Under the pieces are notes generated by a model. That model saw only the letters and a list, made by a program, of their open reading frames with translations. It ran no database searches and was not told where the DNA came from. Positions 34,016 to 43,436 of a stretch of DNA of 64,000 bases are shown piece after piece. Positions within the stretch are counted from its first letter, which is position 1. Every line of letters begins with the position of its first letter. The stretch comes from CAVPNY01 sp963706905 (GTDB taxonomy: Bacteria > Chloroflexota > Anaerolineae > Anaerolineales > UBA4823), in the NCBI GenBank assembly GCA_963706905.1, contig CAVPNY010000015.1, forward strand, positions 248,001 through 312,000, given 5' to 3'. The translations under genes were made by a program, and so were the position numbers.

Positions 34016-34060
34016 CTGGCGGTGTTTGTATTTAAATAGAGACGGTGAGGGGAGAACCGC

Positions 34061-34117
34061 ATGATTTCGTTTCATTTGACCCAAGGTTTTTCACTCCGTG
34101 GGGAGGTCGCCGGGTAA
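34061..34117 (+). CDS. Putative 18-residue leader peptide of pyrG
   Basis: The ORF MISFHLTQGFSLRGEVAG has a strong GAGGGGAG ribosome site 8 bases upstream. Its stop codon lies inside the hairpin at 34098-34130. A ribosome translating it would open the left arm of that hairpin, which is the geometry of translation-coupled attenuation. It may be a chance ORF. Confidence 0.4.
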   Translation: MISFHLTQGFSLRGEVAG

Positions 34118-34130
34118 CGGCCCTCCCCAC
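34098..34130 (+). promoter_or_regulatory. Hairpin in the pyrG leader (attenuator candidate)
   Basis: Stem GTGGGGAGG (34098-34106) with CCCTCCCCAC (34121-34130), followed by the moderately T-rich TTCCTTT. It may be a weak intrinsic terminator, 53 bases before the pyrG start. Confidence 0.5.
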
Positions 34131-34182
34131 TTCCTTTGTAATCGTATGTAAATGTAGCTAAGCTGGTAGTGTGGAGGCCGGA

Positions 34183-35835
34183 ATGACAAAATATATCTTT
34201 ATTACAGGTGGTGTGGTCAGTTCGGTGGGCAAAGGCGTTACTGCAGCAGCCATTGGCAGGTTGCTCAAGGAGCGCGGATTTGCAGTGGCAGTTCAGAAAC
34301 TGGATCCGTACATCAACGTTGATCCAGGCACAATGAGCCCCTACCAGCATGGTGAAGTTTTCGTCCTGGATGATGGGGCAGAGACCGATCTTGACCTGGG
34401 GCATTACGAACGTTTCATTGATACTTCACTCAATCGGGTCTGTAATGTTACTACTGGTCAGGTGTACGCTGAAGTGATCGCGAAGGAGCGGCGGGGCGAT
34501 TATCTGGGGGGAACGATCCAGGTCATTCCGCATATCACGAATGAGATTAAACGCCGCATTGGATTGGTCACGAAAACAACTGGAGCCGAGATCGTCCTGG
34601 TAGAGATTGGCGGGACGGTTGGTGATATCGAATCCCTGCCATTTCTCGAAGCTATTCGCCAGATGCGCAGCGATATAGGGCGCGAGAATAGTGTGTATGT
34701 ACACGTCACCTGGTTGCCGCATATTGGTGCAACCGATGAGCTCAAGACGAAGCCAACCCAACACTCAGTCAGGGAGTTGCGTTCAATTGGTATCTCACCA
34801 GACATGATTGTTGCGCGTTCGGATCATCCAGTGGATGATGCTCTACGCGAGAAAATTGCTCTGTTCTGCGACGTGGAGCTGCGCGCCGTCGTACCGATGG
34901 TGACGATCCCAGTATTATATGAAATTCCTCTGTTGTTCGAGCGCGCTGGGGTGGGTGACTATTTATTGGAGCGAATGGGACTTAAGGCTCGTCAAAAACC
35001 GGACTGGGTGGAATGGGAGCGTCTGATTGCCGATGTCCAGCGCAGCAAACCCAGTGTTCGAGTCGCCCTGGTTGGAAAATATGTTGAGCTGCATGATGCA
35101 TATATGAGCGTGCGTGAGGCTTTGCACCACGCAGCCCTTTCTCTGGGTCTGGAAGTACACATTGAGTGGGTGCATTCGGCTGAACTGGAGAAGGGGCGCG
35201 GTTGGGATGTACTGAATAAGACGGATGGGATCATCGTGCCAGGCGGATTTGGCAGTCGTGGAATAGAGGGTAAAATTCAAGCCGCCCGGTATGCTCGTGA
35301 AAATAAGATCCCCTATTTAGGGCTTTGCTTGGGGATGCAGTTGATGGTGATTGAGTTTGCTCGCCATGTGCTGGTCGATGATGAGGTGAATTCCACAGAA
35401 TTCGACCGCTCAACTCCCCATCCGGTCATTGATCTCATGCCTGACCAGCGCGACATCTCAGATATGGGCGGCACAATGCGCCTGGGTCTCTATCCATGTG
35501 AGCTCCAGCCAAGTACGATGGCGCGCCAGGCTTACCAAAAAGAGCATATTCAGGAACGTCACCGCCACCGCTTCGAATTTAATAATGCCTACCGGGAGAT
35601 CTTGCAAGCAGCCGGGATGCGTTACAGTGGAGTTTCCCCGGATGGTCGCCTGGTGGAAATAGCCGAGCTGATCGATCACCCGTTTATGGTTGGGACGCAG
35701 TTCCACCCTGAGTTTCTATCACGCCCAAACCGCCCTCACCCACTGTTTGTGGCTTTTCTGGAAGCAGTCCGGGATCGGTCTGGATTATCGAAGCCTTTAG
35801 CTGCCGAGGTTGTTCCGGTGGAGGAAAGCCGGTAG
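34183..35835 (+). CDS. pyrG: CTP synthase
   Basis: Aminates UTP to CTP with glutamine and ATP. The N-terminal synthetase domain begins TKYIFITGGVVSSVGKG with the P-loop-like GGVVSSVGKG and the metal/CTP segment YINVDPGTMSPYQHGEVFV. The C-terminal glutaminase has the nucleophile in LGLCLGMQL and the His-Glu pair in TQFHPEFLSRP. The start at 34183 has GGAGG five bases upstream; the GTG at 34171 contains that ribosome site. Length 550 residues is normal. The leader contains a promoter, a short ORF and a hairpin. Confidence 0.96.
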   Translation: MTKYIFITGGVVSSVGKGVTAAAIGRLLKERGFAVAVQKLDPYINVDPGTMSPYQHGEVFVLDDGAETDLDLGHYERFIDTSLNRVCNVTTGQVYAEVIAKERRGDYLGGTIQVIPHITNEIKRRIGLVTKTTGAEIVLVEIGGTVGDIESLPFLEAIRQMRSDIGRENSVYVHVTWLPHIGATDELKTKPTQHSVRELRSIGISPDMIVARSDHPVDDALREKIALFCDVELRAVVPMVTIPVLYEIPLLFERAGVGDYLLERMGLKARQKPDWVEWERLIADVQRSKPSVRVALVGKYVELHDAYMSVREALHHAALSLGLEVHIEWVHSAELEKGRGWDVLNKTDGIIVPGGFGSRGIEGKIQAARYARENKIPYLGLCLGMQLMVIEFARHVLVDDEVNSTEFDRSTPHPVIDLMPDQRDISDMGGTMRLGLYPCELQPSTMARQAYQKEHIQERHRHRFEFNNAYREILQAAGMRYSGVSPDGRLVEIAELIDHPFMVGTQFHPEFLSRPNRPHPLFVAFLEAVRDRSGLSKPLAAEVVPVEESR

Positions 35836-35929
35836 ATGGTGATTTCTTCGAGCTGCAAATTTACGCTGGGATATTGGGTTATACTTGCTAAAGCAATTAT
35901 TAAATTTCTATACCAAATTGAGGTGAAAT

Positions 35930-37231
35930 ATGTGTCCAATCATTGAAGATATCACTGCGCGCGAAATCCTTGATTCGCGAGGCAACCCCACTGTCGAGGT
36001 TGAAGTCGTCCTGGAAGATGGAAGCTATGGCCGTGCGGCTGTTCCATCTGGCGCTTCAACTGGGGTTCACGAAGCGCTCGAAATGCGCGATGGCGATAAA
36101 AGCCGTTATGGGGGAAAGGGAGTGCTCAACGCGGTCGAAAATGTCAACGACGCCATTGCCGACTTGCTCTTGGGCTGGGATGCGACTGACCAGATGGGGA
36201 TCGACCAATCCTTGATTGAGATGGACGGTACGCCAAATAAGTCGAAATTAGGTGCCAACGCTATCCTGGGAACCAGCCTGGCGGTTGCCAAAGCTGCTGC
36301 CAATTATCTGGGCCAGCCGCTCTATCGCTATATCGGTGGAGTATACGCCCATGTGTTGCCCGTTCCGATGCTGAACATCCTGAATGGCGGGGCACACACT
36401 GGCTGGCAATCAACGGATGCGCAGGAGTTTATGATCATGCCTTTTGGCGCTGAAACCTTTGCGGAAGGCTTGCGCTGGGGGTCGGAGATTTACCAGACTC
36501 TTAAGAAGGTGCTAAAAGATCGTGGTTATACTGCATTGGTCGGCGATGAGGGTGGTTACGCTCCGGCTTTAAAGGCTAATGCAGAAGCAGTTGAAGTAAT
36601 CTTGGAAGCCATCCATCAGGCCGGTTATAAAGCTGGCGAGCAAGTAGCCATAGCCCTCGATCCGGCAGCTTCGGAACTCTATGATGAAGGGACCAAGACG
36701 TATAACCTGCGCCGGGAAGGCAAGAAACTGAATAGTGAGCAGATGGTAGCCTTCTGGAAATCCTGGGTGGATCAGTACCCGATCGTTTCTATTGAAGATG
36801 GCCTTGCCCAGGATGACTGGCAGGGTTGGATAATGCTTACCCAGGAGCTCGGTGAGCGGATCCAGATTGTTGGCGATGATTTGCTGGTGACGAATCCCGA
36901 ACGCGTACGAAAGGCGATCAAAGTAAAAGCAGCCAATGCTTTGCTGGTAAAGCTGAACCAGATCGGCACGCTGACCGAGACGATTGAAGCCGTTGAAACC
37001 TGTCATCGTGCCGGCTGGCGAGCGGTGACATCTCATCGCTCAGGGGAGACCGAGGATTCTACCATCGCTGATCTGGCTGTCGCGCTGAACATGGGTCAAA
37101 TCAAGACCGGCGCGCCGGCTCGGTCAGACCGGGTGGCAAAGTACAATGAGTTATTGCGGATTGAGGAGGAGTTGGGCGATCAGGCCGCCTATGCTGGCTG
37201 GAGTGCTCTCGCAGCCCGATCCGGCAAATAA
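35930..37231 (+). CDS. eno: Enolase
   Basis: Converts 2-phosphoglycerate to phosphoenolpyruvate in glycolysis. The N-terminus ITAREILDSRGNPTVEVEV, the catalytic-loop SGASTGVHEA, GDEGGYAP, the metal ligands in ALDPAASE, IEDGL and GDDL, the catalytic lysine in LLVKLNQIGT, and the signature SHRSGETED are all present. The 433-residue length is standard. GAGGTG lies 5 bases before the ATG. It follows pyrG by 94 bases, and a hairpin terminator follows the stop. Confidence 0.97.
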   Translation: MCPIIEDITAREILDSRGNPTVEVEVVLEDGSYGRAAVPSGASTGVHEALEMRDGDKSRYGGKGVLNAVENVNDAIADLLLGWDATDQMGIDQSLIEMDGTPNKSKLGANAILGTSLAVAKAAANYLGQPLYRYIGGVYAHVLPVPMLNILNGGAHTGWQSTDAQEFMIMPFGAETFAEGLRWGSEIYQTLKKVLKDRGYTALVGDEGGYAPALKANAEAVEVILEAIHQAGYKAGEQVAIALDPAASELYDEGTKTYNLRREGKKLNSEQMVAFWKSWVDQYPIVSIEDGLAQDDWQGWIMLTQELGERIQIVGDDLLVTNPERVRKAIKVKAANALLVKLNQIGTLTETIEAVETCHRAGWRAVTSHRSGETEDSTIADLAVALNMGQIKTGAPARSDRVAKYNELLRIEEELGDQAAYAGWSALAARSGK

Positions 37232-37254
37232 GGCTTCAGAAATATGCAATAAGA

Positions 37255-37284
37255 GGCGGTGTACATAAAAGTACGCCGCCTTTT
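37255..37284 (+). terminator. Intrinsic terminator of eno
   Basis: GGCGGTGTAC pairs with GTACGCCGCC around a 6-base loop, followed by TTTT. It sits 23 bases after the eno stop, at the convergent end of the next gene. Confidence 0.75.
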
Positions 37285-37816
37285 AGATCTCGTTCTCAGC
37301 AGTTTCGCTCTCAGCTGATTCCTCTTCCAATGGTAGGGGGCGGAGAGCTTCATCTAGGGTCAAGCCTTCTCGGCGCATTCCAGGTGCCGGTGTGCCGCAA
37401 AATGGGCAAAGATTCCAGGGCAGCTCCATCAATTTGCCACATTGGTGGCAGTTCTTTTTCAGCTTTGTGTGGCAGCTCGGGCAGAGAACCCAGTTATCCT
37501 TAATATGGCGTCCACAGCCCGGGCACACGGGTGTTTCATCGATCGACTGAAGAAGGGCTTCCTCCTCGAGTGTTAACTGGTATTCCTCCTCCAGCGTGAT
37601 CCGCGGCCGTAGAATCAGGTAAACAATAACCCCAGGCAAGAACAAAACGGCTACTACCAGAACAGCCAAGATGCGCGCCAGTGGATCCCGAGCCCGGCTC
37701 TTTATATCCCGATAGGTCCAGAAAATCAGGCTTAACCACAAAGCTGCTACGAAAGCGGCTCCCCAGGCTGTCAGGATCAGGAGCACATTGCGCAAGGAGG
37801 CAGGGTCAAAGGTCAT
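37283..37816 (-). CDS. Membrane protein with double zinc ribbon
   Basis: Function unknown. Two membrane helices at residues 10-32 and 48-70 are followed by a cytosolic domain with two zinc ribbons: CPGCGRHIKDNWVLCPSCHTKL and CHQCGKLMELPWNLCPFCGTPAP. An acidic tail ends the protein. The pattern of CPxCG...CPxC pairs is common in Chloroflexota membrane proteins and suggests protein-protein contacts or metal sensing. Monocistronic; it reads toward eno and ends at its terminator. Confidence 0.75.
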   Translation of the reverse strand: MTFDPASLRNVLLILTAWGAAFVAALWLSLIFWTYRDIKSRARDPLARILAVLVVAVLFLPGVIVYLILRPRITLEEEYQLTLEEEALLQSIDETPVCPGCGRHIKDNWVLCPSCHTKLKKNCHQCGKLMELPWNLCPFCGTPAPGMRREGLTLDEALRPLPLEEESAESETAENEI

Positions 37817-37924
37817 GGATGGATCCTTGCGGCGATTATAGCACGGAAGCTGGATGGCCTGATCTGACGCTTGATGATTCCTTTTTCTTGATGTATATTC
37901 TTAATCAAACTCATTCACCCTGGA

Positions 37925-38010
37925 ATTTAAGCAGTTGTGTGTGAAACTATAGGTGTTTGAGCGAGGAAAGCCTGCTCAAACACCCTCGTCCTCTCCCAAC
38001 TGCGTAAGTC
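37925..38010. repeat. MITE-like palindromic repeat, copy 2
   Basis: The hairpin GGTGTTTGAGC (37952-37962) with GCTCAAACACC (37974-37984) is followed at 37998-38010 by CAACTGCGTAAGT. That is the exact reverse complement of the left end of the repeat at 3401-3413. The outer left end is degenerate. It lies just upstream of radC. Confidence 0.5.
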
Positions 38011-38053
38011 TTAAACCGGTTTTCAATTCATTCATTTGGCTGGGGTAAATAAG

Positions 38054-38755
38054 ATGCGAGAGCAAATCAGCACCTACCGCATTACCGATCTGGCAAGCTC
38101 TGAGCGACCGCGCGAGCGTCTGGCTAAGCTTGGTCCCAATGCACTGAGCAACGCCGAATTGCTGGCCATCCTCCTGCGTGTCGGCGTGGCTGGAGAGAAT
38201 GCTGTCCAGGTTGGCCAGCGCTTGCTGCAAGTTTTTGGTAATCTGGCAGGCATTCACCGAGCGGCATTCGAAGAAGTGTGCGCCCAGCGAGGGATTGGCC
38301 CAGCCAAAGCTGCTCAGATCAAAGCAGCCATCGAGCTCGGACACCGGATGATCCTGGAATCGCCCGAAGAGCGCCCAACAATTCACAGCCCGGCTGACGC
38401 GGCGGCTCTGGTGCAATATGAGATGAGCGCCCTGGAGCAAGAATATCTAAAAGTCATGCTCCTGGATAGCCGCAACCAGGTCCTGGATATTATTGAGGTA
38501 TATCACGGGTCATTAAATTCGTCCCAGGTGCGGGTGGGGGAATTATTCAAAGTCGCGATCCGCCGTAATTCTGCTGCGGTGATCATTCTACATAACCATC
38601 CAAGTGGGGATCCAACTCCTAGTCCCGATGATATTGCCCTGACGCGTGCGATTGTTCAGGCAGGCAAGCTACTAGATATCGAGGTGCTCGATCACCTGGT
38701 GATCGGTCGGGGACGATTCGTGTCGCTTAAGGAGCGTGGCCTTGGCTTTGGATAG
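38054..38755 (+). CDS. radC: RadC-family JAB1/MPN-domain protein
   Basis: The N-terminal helix-hairpin-helix region (ERLAKLGPNALSNAELLAILLRVG, RGIGPAKAAQIKAAIELG) is followed by the RadC JAMM metalloprotease-like domain. The zinc signature HNHPSGDPTPSPDD is intact, with the upstream acidic residue in the EV-H-GSLNSS segment. The historical link with DNA repair is weak and the true role is unknown. The start at 38054 leaves a GGGGT upstream; a TTG at 38036 would add six residues. Its 3' end stops three bases before the convergent acylphosphatase gene. Confidence 0.9.
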   Translation: MREQISTYRITDLASSERPRERLAKLGPNALSNAELLAILLRVGVAGENAVQVGQRLLQVFGNLAGIHRAAFEEVCAQRGIGPAKAAQIKAAIELGHRMILESPEERPTIHSPADAAALVQYEMSALEQEYLKVMLLDSRNQVLDIIEVYHGSLNSSQVRVGELFKVAIRRNSAAVIILHNHPSGDPTPSPDDIALTRAIVQAGKLLDIEVLDHLVIGRGRFVSLKERGLGFG

Positions 38756-38758
38756 CAC

Positions 38759-39052
38759 TCAGAGAGATGACCGCATTGAGAATTGGTGAAATTCGCCTGT
38801 CGCTGCCTGCCACTCCAGGTTAAGGTTTTCAACAAAGGAAACGCGTGGCCCTTCACGCAAGGCGGCGATTAGTTTTTCGAGATTGTCGTGCTCCCCTTCT
38901 GCAATTACTTCGACTGAGCCGTTCCACTGGTTTCGCACCCAGCCTTTAACTCCCAACCGGTTTGCCTGATCGACGACAAAGGCACGGAAACCAACCCCCT
39001 GAACTCGGCCTGCGACGATGACATGTACTCGCATAGGCAGTGGTTCGCTCAT
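38759..39052 (-). CDS. acyP: Acylphosphatase
   Basis: Hydrolyses carboxyl-phosphate bonds such as acetyl or carbamoyl phosphate. The fold is clear: VHVIVAGRVQGVGFRAFV carries the catalytic arginine, and GVKGWVRNQWNGSVEVIAEG carries the catalytic asparagine. The C-terminal half is typical for the 90-residue family. The ATG overlaps the stop of the upstream peptidase gene (ATGA), so the two are translationally coupled. Confidence 0.93.
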   Translation of the reverse strand: MSEPLPMRVHVIVAGRVQGVGFRAFVVDQANRLGVKGWVRNQWNGSVEVIAEGEHDNLEKLIAALREGPRVSFVENLNLEWQAATGEFHQFSMRSSL

Positions 39053-40275
39053 AATTCTGCCCTCGCTGTGCGGTGTCGGATTATATTCAAAGCGAGAATA
39101 AACGGTCCGACCAGGACTGCGATGAGTAAGACCAACCAGGGCAGTAGATCCGCGAATGCTTTTTGGATCGAGTTAGGAGTAAAAGTCTGGCGCTGCCACT
39201 GGCTTTCTAACCGGGACAGGTTGGAGCGGAAGCCAGTTTGGATTGCCTGCTCACAGCCCTGACCCTGGGCATATAAGGCCATCAAGCGCGCGAATCCATC
39301 ACTTCCATACTCACCGTAGAGAAAGTTCAGGAATGAAGCTGACTCAGCATAAGCCAGTAGCGCCTGATGAGAATCATTCGGGATAACTTCGCACAAGGTA
39401 TTTAGTGGCAGAAGGCTGTTTGTCTGGTAAGCATTCTGCAAGAGTACCGGATAATCCGGATTGGGGTAGAGTTCCGCCATGGAAGCGAGACCTTCTATAA
39501 ACCAGGCCGGCAGGTTCGCATAAGCATTCTTATCCGTATAGTACATCATGACATGCATCAGTTCATGAGGAATTTGCCGCTCCATTTCAAGCTGTTGTTC
39601 TGGCCCAGGCGGAAGAGAAACAGTAACCACACTTAACCCTGGGTTTGTATGTCCGGCAATCCAATTCTGATCCGAAGTCACCACGGCTTCCCGTAAGGCA
39701 TCACCGCTGGCGTAGACATAGATATCGACCGCTTGAGGAACCAGCGCTTGAGATAAGATCTGCTGGGCGCGTCTCACACCGGCCTGGGCGACATTTAATA
39801 TTTCTTGGGCGAAGCCGATATCTCCGGTATACCAATGTACTCGGAATGGAGCACTCTCAATCATTTTCCAGGTGAAACGGTTGTCGATGTAAGGAAAAGA
39901 GTAATTCGAGCTATTATAGGTCTCTCCATTCTGCAGGTTTACCTGGAACCAGTAATTGACTGTTGAGAATGGATGAAACGGATTTTGCTTGAGATCTAAT
40001 TTGGCTACGATATTTCCGTCTGAATCGAAGGATGCCGGTTGCACAATTACTTCTGCATCAGGCCCATTTTGAACAAAGAGGAGCACTTCCTTCACCGGCG
40101 CACTGGATTGTAGGTTAGCCTGGAATTTGACTATCTCCCCAAATGTATATTCGGGTGTTGGGTTTTCAACATCAACTTTGACTTCCTCCTGGGCGTGGCT
40201 TACCAAAGGTTTACCAGTCAATAATGTGGTAAAGACCAGGATGAGCAGGATAGAGGTTGTCCACAAGCGGTTCAT
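39049..40275 (-). CDS. Exported gluzincin-type metallopeptidase (peptidase MA-like)
   Basis: A signal peptide (ILLILVFTTLLTGKPLVSHA) leads into a beta-rich N-terminal region of about 130 residues. A peptidase domain follows with the zinc motif HELMH and, 19-20 residues on, the third ligand region WFIEGLASMAE. A C-terminal helix (LLPWLVLLIAVLVGPFILALNI) anchors it to the membrane. Substrate unknown. It is transcribed with the acylphosphatase gene (ATGA overlap) and follows the AEC transporter gene by 14 bases. Confidence 0.8.
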   Translation of the reverse strand: MNRLWTTSILLILVFTTLLTGKPLVSHAQEEVKVDVENPTPEYTFGEIVKFQANLQSSAPVKEVLLFVQNGPDAEVIVQPASFDSDGNIVAKLDLKQNPFHPFSTVNYWFQVNLQNGETYNSSNYSFPYIDNRFTWKMIESAPFRVHWYTGDIGFAQEILNVAQAGVRRAQQILSQALVPQAVDIYVYASGDALREAVVTSDQNWIAGHTNPGLSVVTVSLPPGPEQQLEMERQIPHELMHVMMYYTDKNAYANLPAWFIEGLASMAELYPNPDYPVLLQNAYQTNSLLPLNTLCEVIPNDSHQALLAYAESASFLNFLYGEYGSDGFARLMALYAQGQGCEQAIQTGFRSNLSRLESQWQRQTFTPNSIQKAFADLLPWLVLLIAVLVGPFILALNIIRHRTARAEL

Positions 40276-40289
40276 GTTCGTCTGTTGGG

Positions 40290-41201
40290 TCAGGCGCCAA
40301 GATAGGCCAGCAAAGGGGTCAGTGTCAATGGGCTGAGCAGAGTAGATATAAATACTGCTGTTGTAACGAAAGCTGGTTCAATATCATATTCTGTTGCCAG
40401 CACGGTAGTAGCAATCGCGGTCGGCACTGCCGCCTCGACCATTCCAGCCTGGAAGGCAGCACCTTTCAAGTGGAATAGCCAACTGACTCCCAAAGCAATC
40501 AATGGTGAGAGGACCAGGCGCATGGAATTCGAAAGAATCAACGCAGACTTATGATTGCTGATTTTTGAACTGTACAATTGAACGCCCATTAATACGATCA
40601 GCACTGGGATAGCTGCATTTGCCATCAGCGTTAGACTACGGGCTAGAGGCAAGGGCAGCTGCCAATGGAAGTGATTAAATATCAATGCAAGTAATACAGC
40701 ATATACGGTTGGTACCTTAAACAAGCCCAGGATTGCCTTCTGAAGGCTGGATTTACCAAGCGATGCTATGACCACCCCAACGGTATACATTAATACTGCA
40801 GAAGTGATGAAAAACACGCTGGCATAAGCCAAGGTCTCTTCATTAAAGGAAAACAGGATCAATGACAGGCCAAAATTGCCTGCATTTCCGAACATGGCAG
40901 TGATCAATAAGGCAGCCAACAAGCGGCGTTCGAAATGAAAACGCCAACCAATCAATCCGGTTAATGTACCCACAGCAAGTGTGGTGACTGCGGCGAATCC
41001 AGCCATCCGGGTAATATCCTCTCCGCTAAGCTGGCTGGAAGTTAAGAAGTTAAAGATCAGGCAAGGCGCAAAAAGGTAGAAAGATACGATCGAAATGGAA
41101 CGAGGGGTGACCTGTAAGTATCTGGCAGCGAGATAACCAGCCCCGGCTACCAGGAAGATTGGTAGGAGGTTTTGGATGAACAGGATAACCAGCTGATTCA
41201 A
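40290..41201 (-). CDS. AEC-family (auxin efflux carrier-like) transporter
   Basis: A 303-residue integral membrane protein with about ten helices. It shows the family features NLLPIFLVAGAGYLAARYL at the start, the unwound-helix segment MFGNAGNFGLSL, and ANAAIPVLIVLMGVQL near the second crossover. Members export or import small organic acids such as malate; the substrate here is unknown. It overlaps the end of the HEAT-repeat gene by four bases and precedes the peptidase, forming a four-gene line. Confidence 0.87.
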   Translation of the reverse strand: MNQLVILFIQNLLPIFLVAGAGYLAARYLQVTPRSISIVSFYLFAPCLIFNFLTSSQLSGEDITRMAGFAAVTTLAVGTLTGLIGWRFHFERRLLAALLITAMFGNAGNFGLSLILFSFNEETLAYASVFFITSAVLMYTVGVVIASLGKSSLQKAILGLFKVPTVYAVLLALIFNHFHWQLPLPLARSLTLMANAAIPVLIVLMGVQLYSSKISNHKSALILSNSMRLVLSPLIALGVSWLFHLKGAAFQAGMVEAAVPTAIATTVLATEYDIEPAFVTTAVFISTLLSPLTLTPLLAYLGA

Positions 41202-42310
41202 TCGGTGCGATCCTCGTCATCATCCAGTAGTAAGTCTTCAATGTCGCGAAAATCAAACACGTCATCTTCGTCCGTTGCAAGAAATTCGCCATCTTCATCA
41301 TCGAAATCCGATAATTCTTCTTCATCTATCAATGAATCATATAGATCGGACTCGGCCTGATTCTCTGGGAAATCGAGGATAGAAAAAGGCTGCAACCCAT
41401 CGGTGAAGGCCAGATTGTCTAATGCGGTTTCCAAGAAATCGAGTTCATCGTCATCGCTGCTCTCACTGATCAGATTTTCGAGGGTCCGGCGAGCCTTATC
41501 ACCGCCGATTTGGGAGAGAGACCAGATGGCAGCCATGCGCACATCGTCATCGGCATCCTCCGAAAGTTCGACCAGGCTCGGAACAGACTCGGCCAACTCG
41601 AGCTCGCCTGCTGCGCGGGCTGATTCGGCTCTCAGGATAGGAACTTTATTGTCTAACATGGAGAGCACTTCATCCTGCCAGCGTTTGTCGACAGAGCGTC
41701 CCATGGCGATTATGGCAGTAGCCATCCAATCTCTATCCCCGGTGGAGAAGGCCTTTTCGATCAGAGGCGGTATTTCATCACGGCTGGAGTAGCTTAGCGA
41801 TTCCAGAGCACGCTGCTGAACCTGCACGTCTTTATCCTTGGCGATGGCCTTGAAAAGGTGGTCTTCCAGTTCATGCAGGATGATGGGAGATAGTTCTTCG
41901 ATTTCGCCTTTGTAGACAAATTGTCCCAGGGCCGCAGCTGCAGCAGCCCGGACTTCGCCTTCTGGATCGCTTTCAAGGATTTTTTGGAAAGCCGGAATCA
42001 GATCGTCTGTCTCATACTCCCACAGAATCCGGATGGCAGATAGGCGCACGCGTGGATCTTCATCCTGCATGGTATGCCGGCTTATGGCCTCATAATCAAG
42101 CAGGTCATCTGCCATTCCGAGTTGTTCCAGGTCTTCCATCATGGCCTGACGGCGCCACAAAGGTAATTTTGGCCAGGTCTGCTGAAATGAGAATAGTTCG
42201 TCATTGTCCAGGTCCGACAGACGGTAGAGAAAACGTGGTTTGAGGGGAGAATCGGTGTCAAGCAGTGCAGTGATTAATTCAGTTAAAGGGATTTCAGCAG
42301 GATCTTGCAT
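41198..42310 (-). CDS. HEAT-repeat protein with acidic tail
   Basis: A 370-residue cytosolic protein. Residues 60-290 contain at least five HEAT/PBS-lyase-type repeats such as DPRVRLSAIRILWEYETDDLI, EVRAAAAAALGQF and DDVRMAAIWSLSQIGGDKAR. The last 70 residues are very acidic (EEELSDFDDEDGEF and DLLLDDDEDRTD). Such solenoids mediate protein contacts; no partner is identifiable. It overlaps the AEC transporter gene by four bases, and the RseP-like gene lies 55 bases upstream on the same strand. Confidence 0.85.
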   Translation of the reverse strand: MQDPAEIPLTELITALLDTDSPLKPRFLYRLSDLDNDELFSFQQTWPKLPLWRRQAMMEDLEQLGMADDLLDYEAISRHTMQDEDPRVRLSAIRILWEYETDDLIPAFQKILESDPEGEVRAAAAAALGQFVYKGEIEELSPIILHELEDHLFKAIAKDKDVQVQQRALESLSYSSRDEIPPLIEKAFSTGDRDWMATAIIAMGRSVDKRWQDEVLSMLDNKVPILRAESARAAGELELAESVPSLVELSEDADDDVRMAAIWSLSQIGGDKARRTLENLISESSDDDELDFLETALDNLAFTDGLQPFSILDFPENQAESDLYDSLIDEEELSDFDDEDGEFLATDEDDVFDFRDIEDLLLDDDEDRTD

Positions 42311-42365
42311 AATCTAACTCGCGGATTGTGATTGACTACACCGCTTGATGGTTCTCCCCAACATG

Positions 42366-43436
42366 CTAAGGTAAGGTGACCGGGTTTATAAAGTCTTGCA
42401 GGTTTATGAATAGTAACAGCACCAGTAACAAGGCGAAGCTGACCATATTGATAACGTTTTCATATTGAGGCGGAATGCGGCGCCGCAAGATAATCTCCGG
42501 CAGGGTAAACAAAATCCGTCCACCATCCAGGGCAGGGATCGGGAGCAGGTTAAGCACGCCCAGGGAGATCGATATGGTTGCAAAGAACGCCATGATATTT
42601 ACGCCGCGAGGAATATCCAACGTTGGCTCGGTCTGGCGGACTTCCTGGTAGATATCGAACATGCCCTTGAGACCGACGAGGCGGCCTTCTTCAGGGGCGA
42701 TCTGTCCCTGGATCATCCTGACGGGGAAGGCGAGAAGCTGGCGTCCTTGCTCGAATACAGCGGCAGTGCCCATTGGCAAGGCAGCGAAGAGACCCACCTG
42801 ACGGGTTGGGTTGCCCATCAAGATGCCAATGGCTCCCTGGCCTGCGGGTGGGTTGCTGCGCGGAGTCAGGGTGACTTCTCCAGTCTGTCCATCGCGCGAA
42901 TAAATCATCGTGATTGGCTGGTCGAGGCTGGCATAGATGGCGTCATGCAGGCCATCAGTGCTCTTCACCGGGACACCGTCAACTTCCAGGATCAGGTCGC
43001 CCACCAGCAGCCCGGCGACCGCTGCTGGGGTATCTGGAACGACTTCTTGAATTTGAACCTGGTCTGTTACCGGGACGCCGACTTGATTATAGATCATGGC
43101 AAATAACAAGATGCCGATGAACAGGTTGGCAAAAGGACCGGCAAAGAGGACAAACAGGCGTTTCCAGGGGTTTGCAGCAGCCAGACCGCCTGGAATGTTG
43201 GGATCGTTTTCCCCTTTGGGACGCACAAAACCGCCCAGAGGGATCCAGTTGAGCGAGAAGCGAGTGCCTCCCCAGGTGAACAGGGTTGCCAGCCGCGGCG
43301 GAAACCCCAGGCCGAACTCTTCGACTTCAATTTTCATCATGCGCGCGGCGACGTAATGTCCGAATTCGTGGATCAAAATCAGCCCGGCTAAGGCAGCGAC
43401 GAATGTAGCAATTTCAATTAATAAAGTTGTACTCAT
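42366..43436 (-). CDS. rseP: Site-2 membrane metalloprotease (RseP-like)
   Basis: Intramembrane zinc protease that cleaves anti-sigma factors or signal-peptide remnants. The zinc motif HEFGHY lies in the first helix. A PDZ domain is in the middle (VVPDTPAAVAGLLVGDLILEVDGVPV). The C-terminal catalytic helix carries LNLLPIPALDGGRI with the third ligand Asp. Length 356 residues is normal. Starts 55 bases before the HEAT-repeat gene. No sigma or anti-sigma gene is in the window. Confidence 0.92.
   Translation of the reverse strand: MSTTLLIEIATFVAALAGLILIHEFGHYVAARMMKIEVEEFGLGFPPRLATLFTWGGTRFSLNWIPLGGFVRPKGENDPNIPGGLAAANPWKRLFVLFAGPFANLFIGILLFAMIYNQVGVPVTDQVQIQEVVPDTPAAVAGLLVGDLILEVDGVPVKSTDGLHDAIYASLDQPITMIYSRDGQTGEVTLTPRSNPPAGQGAIGILMGNPTRQVGLFAALPMGTAAVFEQGRQLLAFPVRMIQGQIAPEEGRLVGLKGMFDIYQEVRQTEPTLDIPRGVNIMAFFATISISLGVLNLLPIPALDGGRILFTLPEIILRRRIPPQYENVINMVSFALLLVLLLFINLQDFINPVTLP

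Noticed and set aside
42465..43106. 213-codon plus-strand frame
   Set aside because: Opposite the RseP-like protease and without any family signature.
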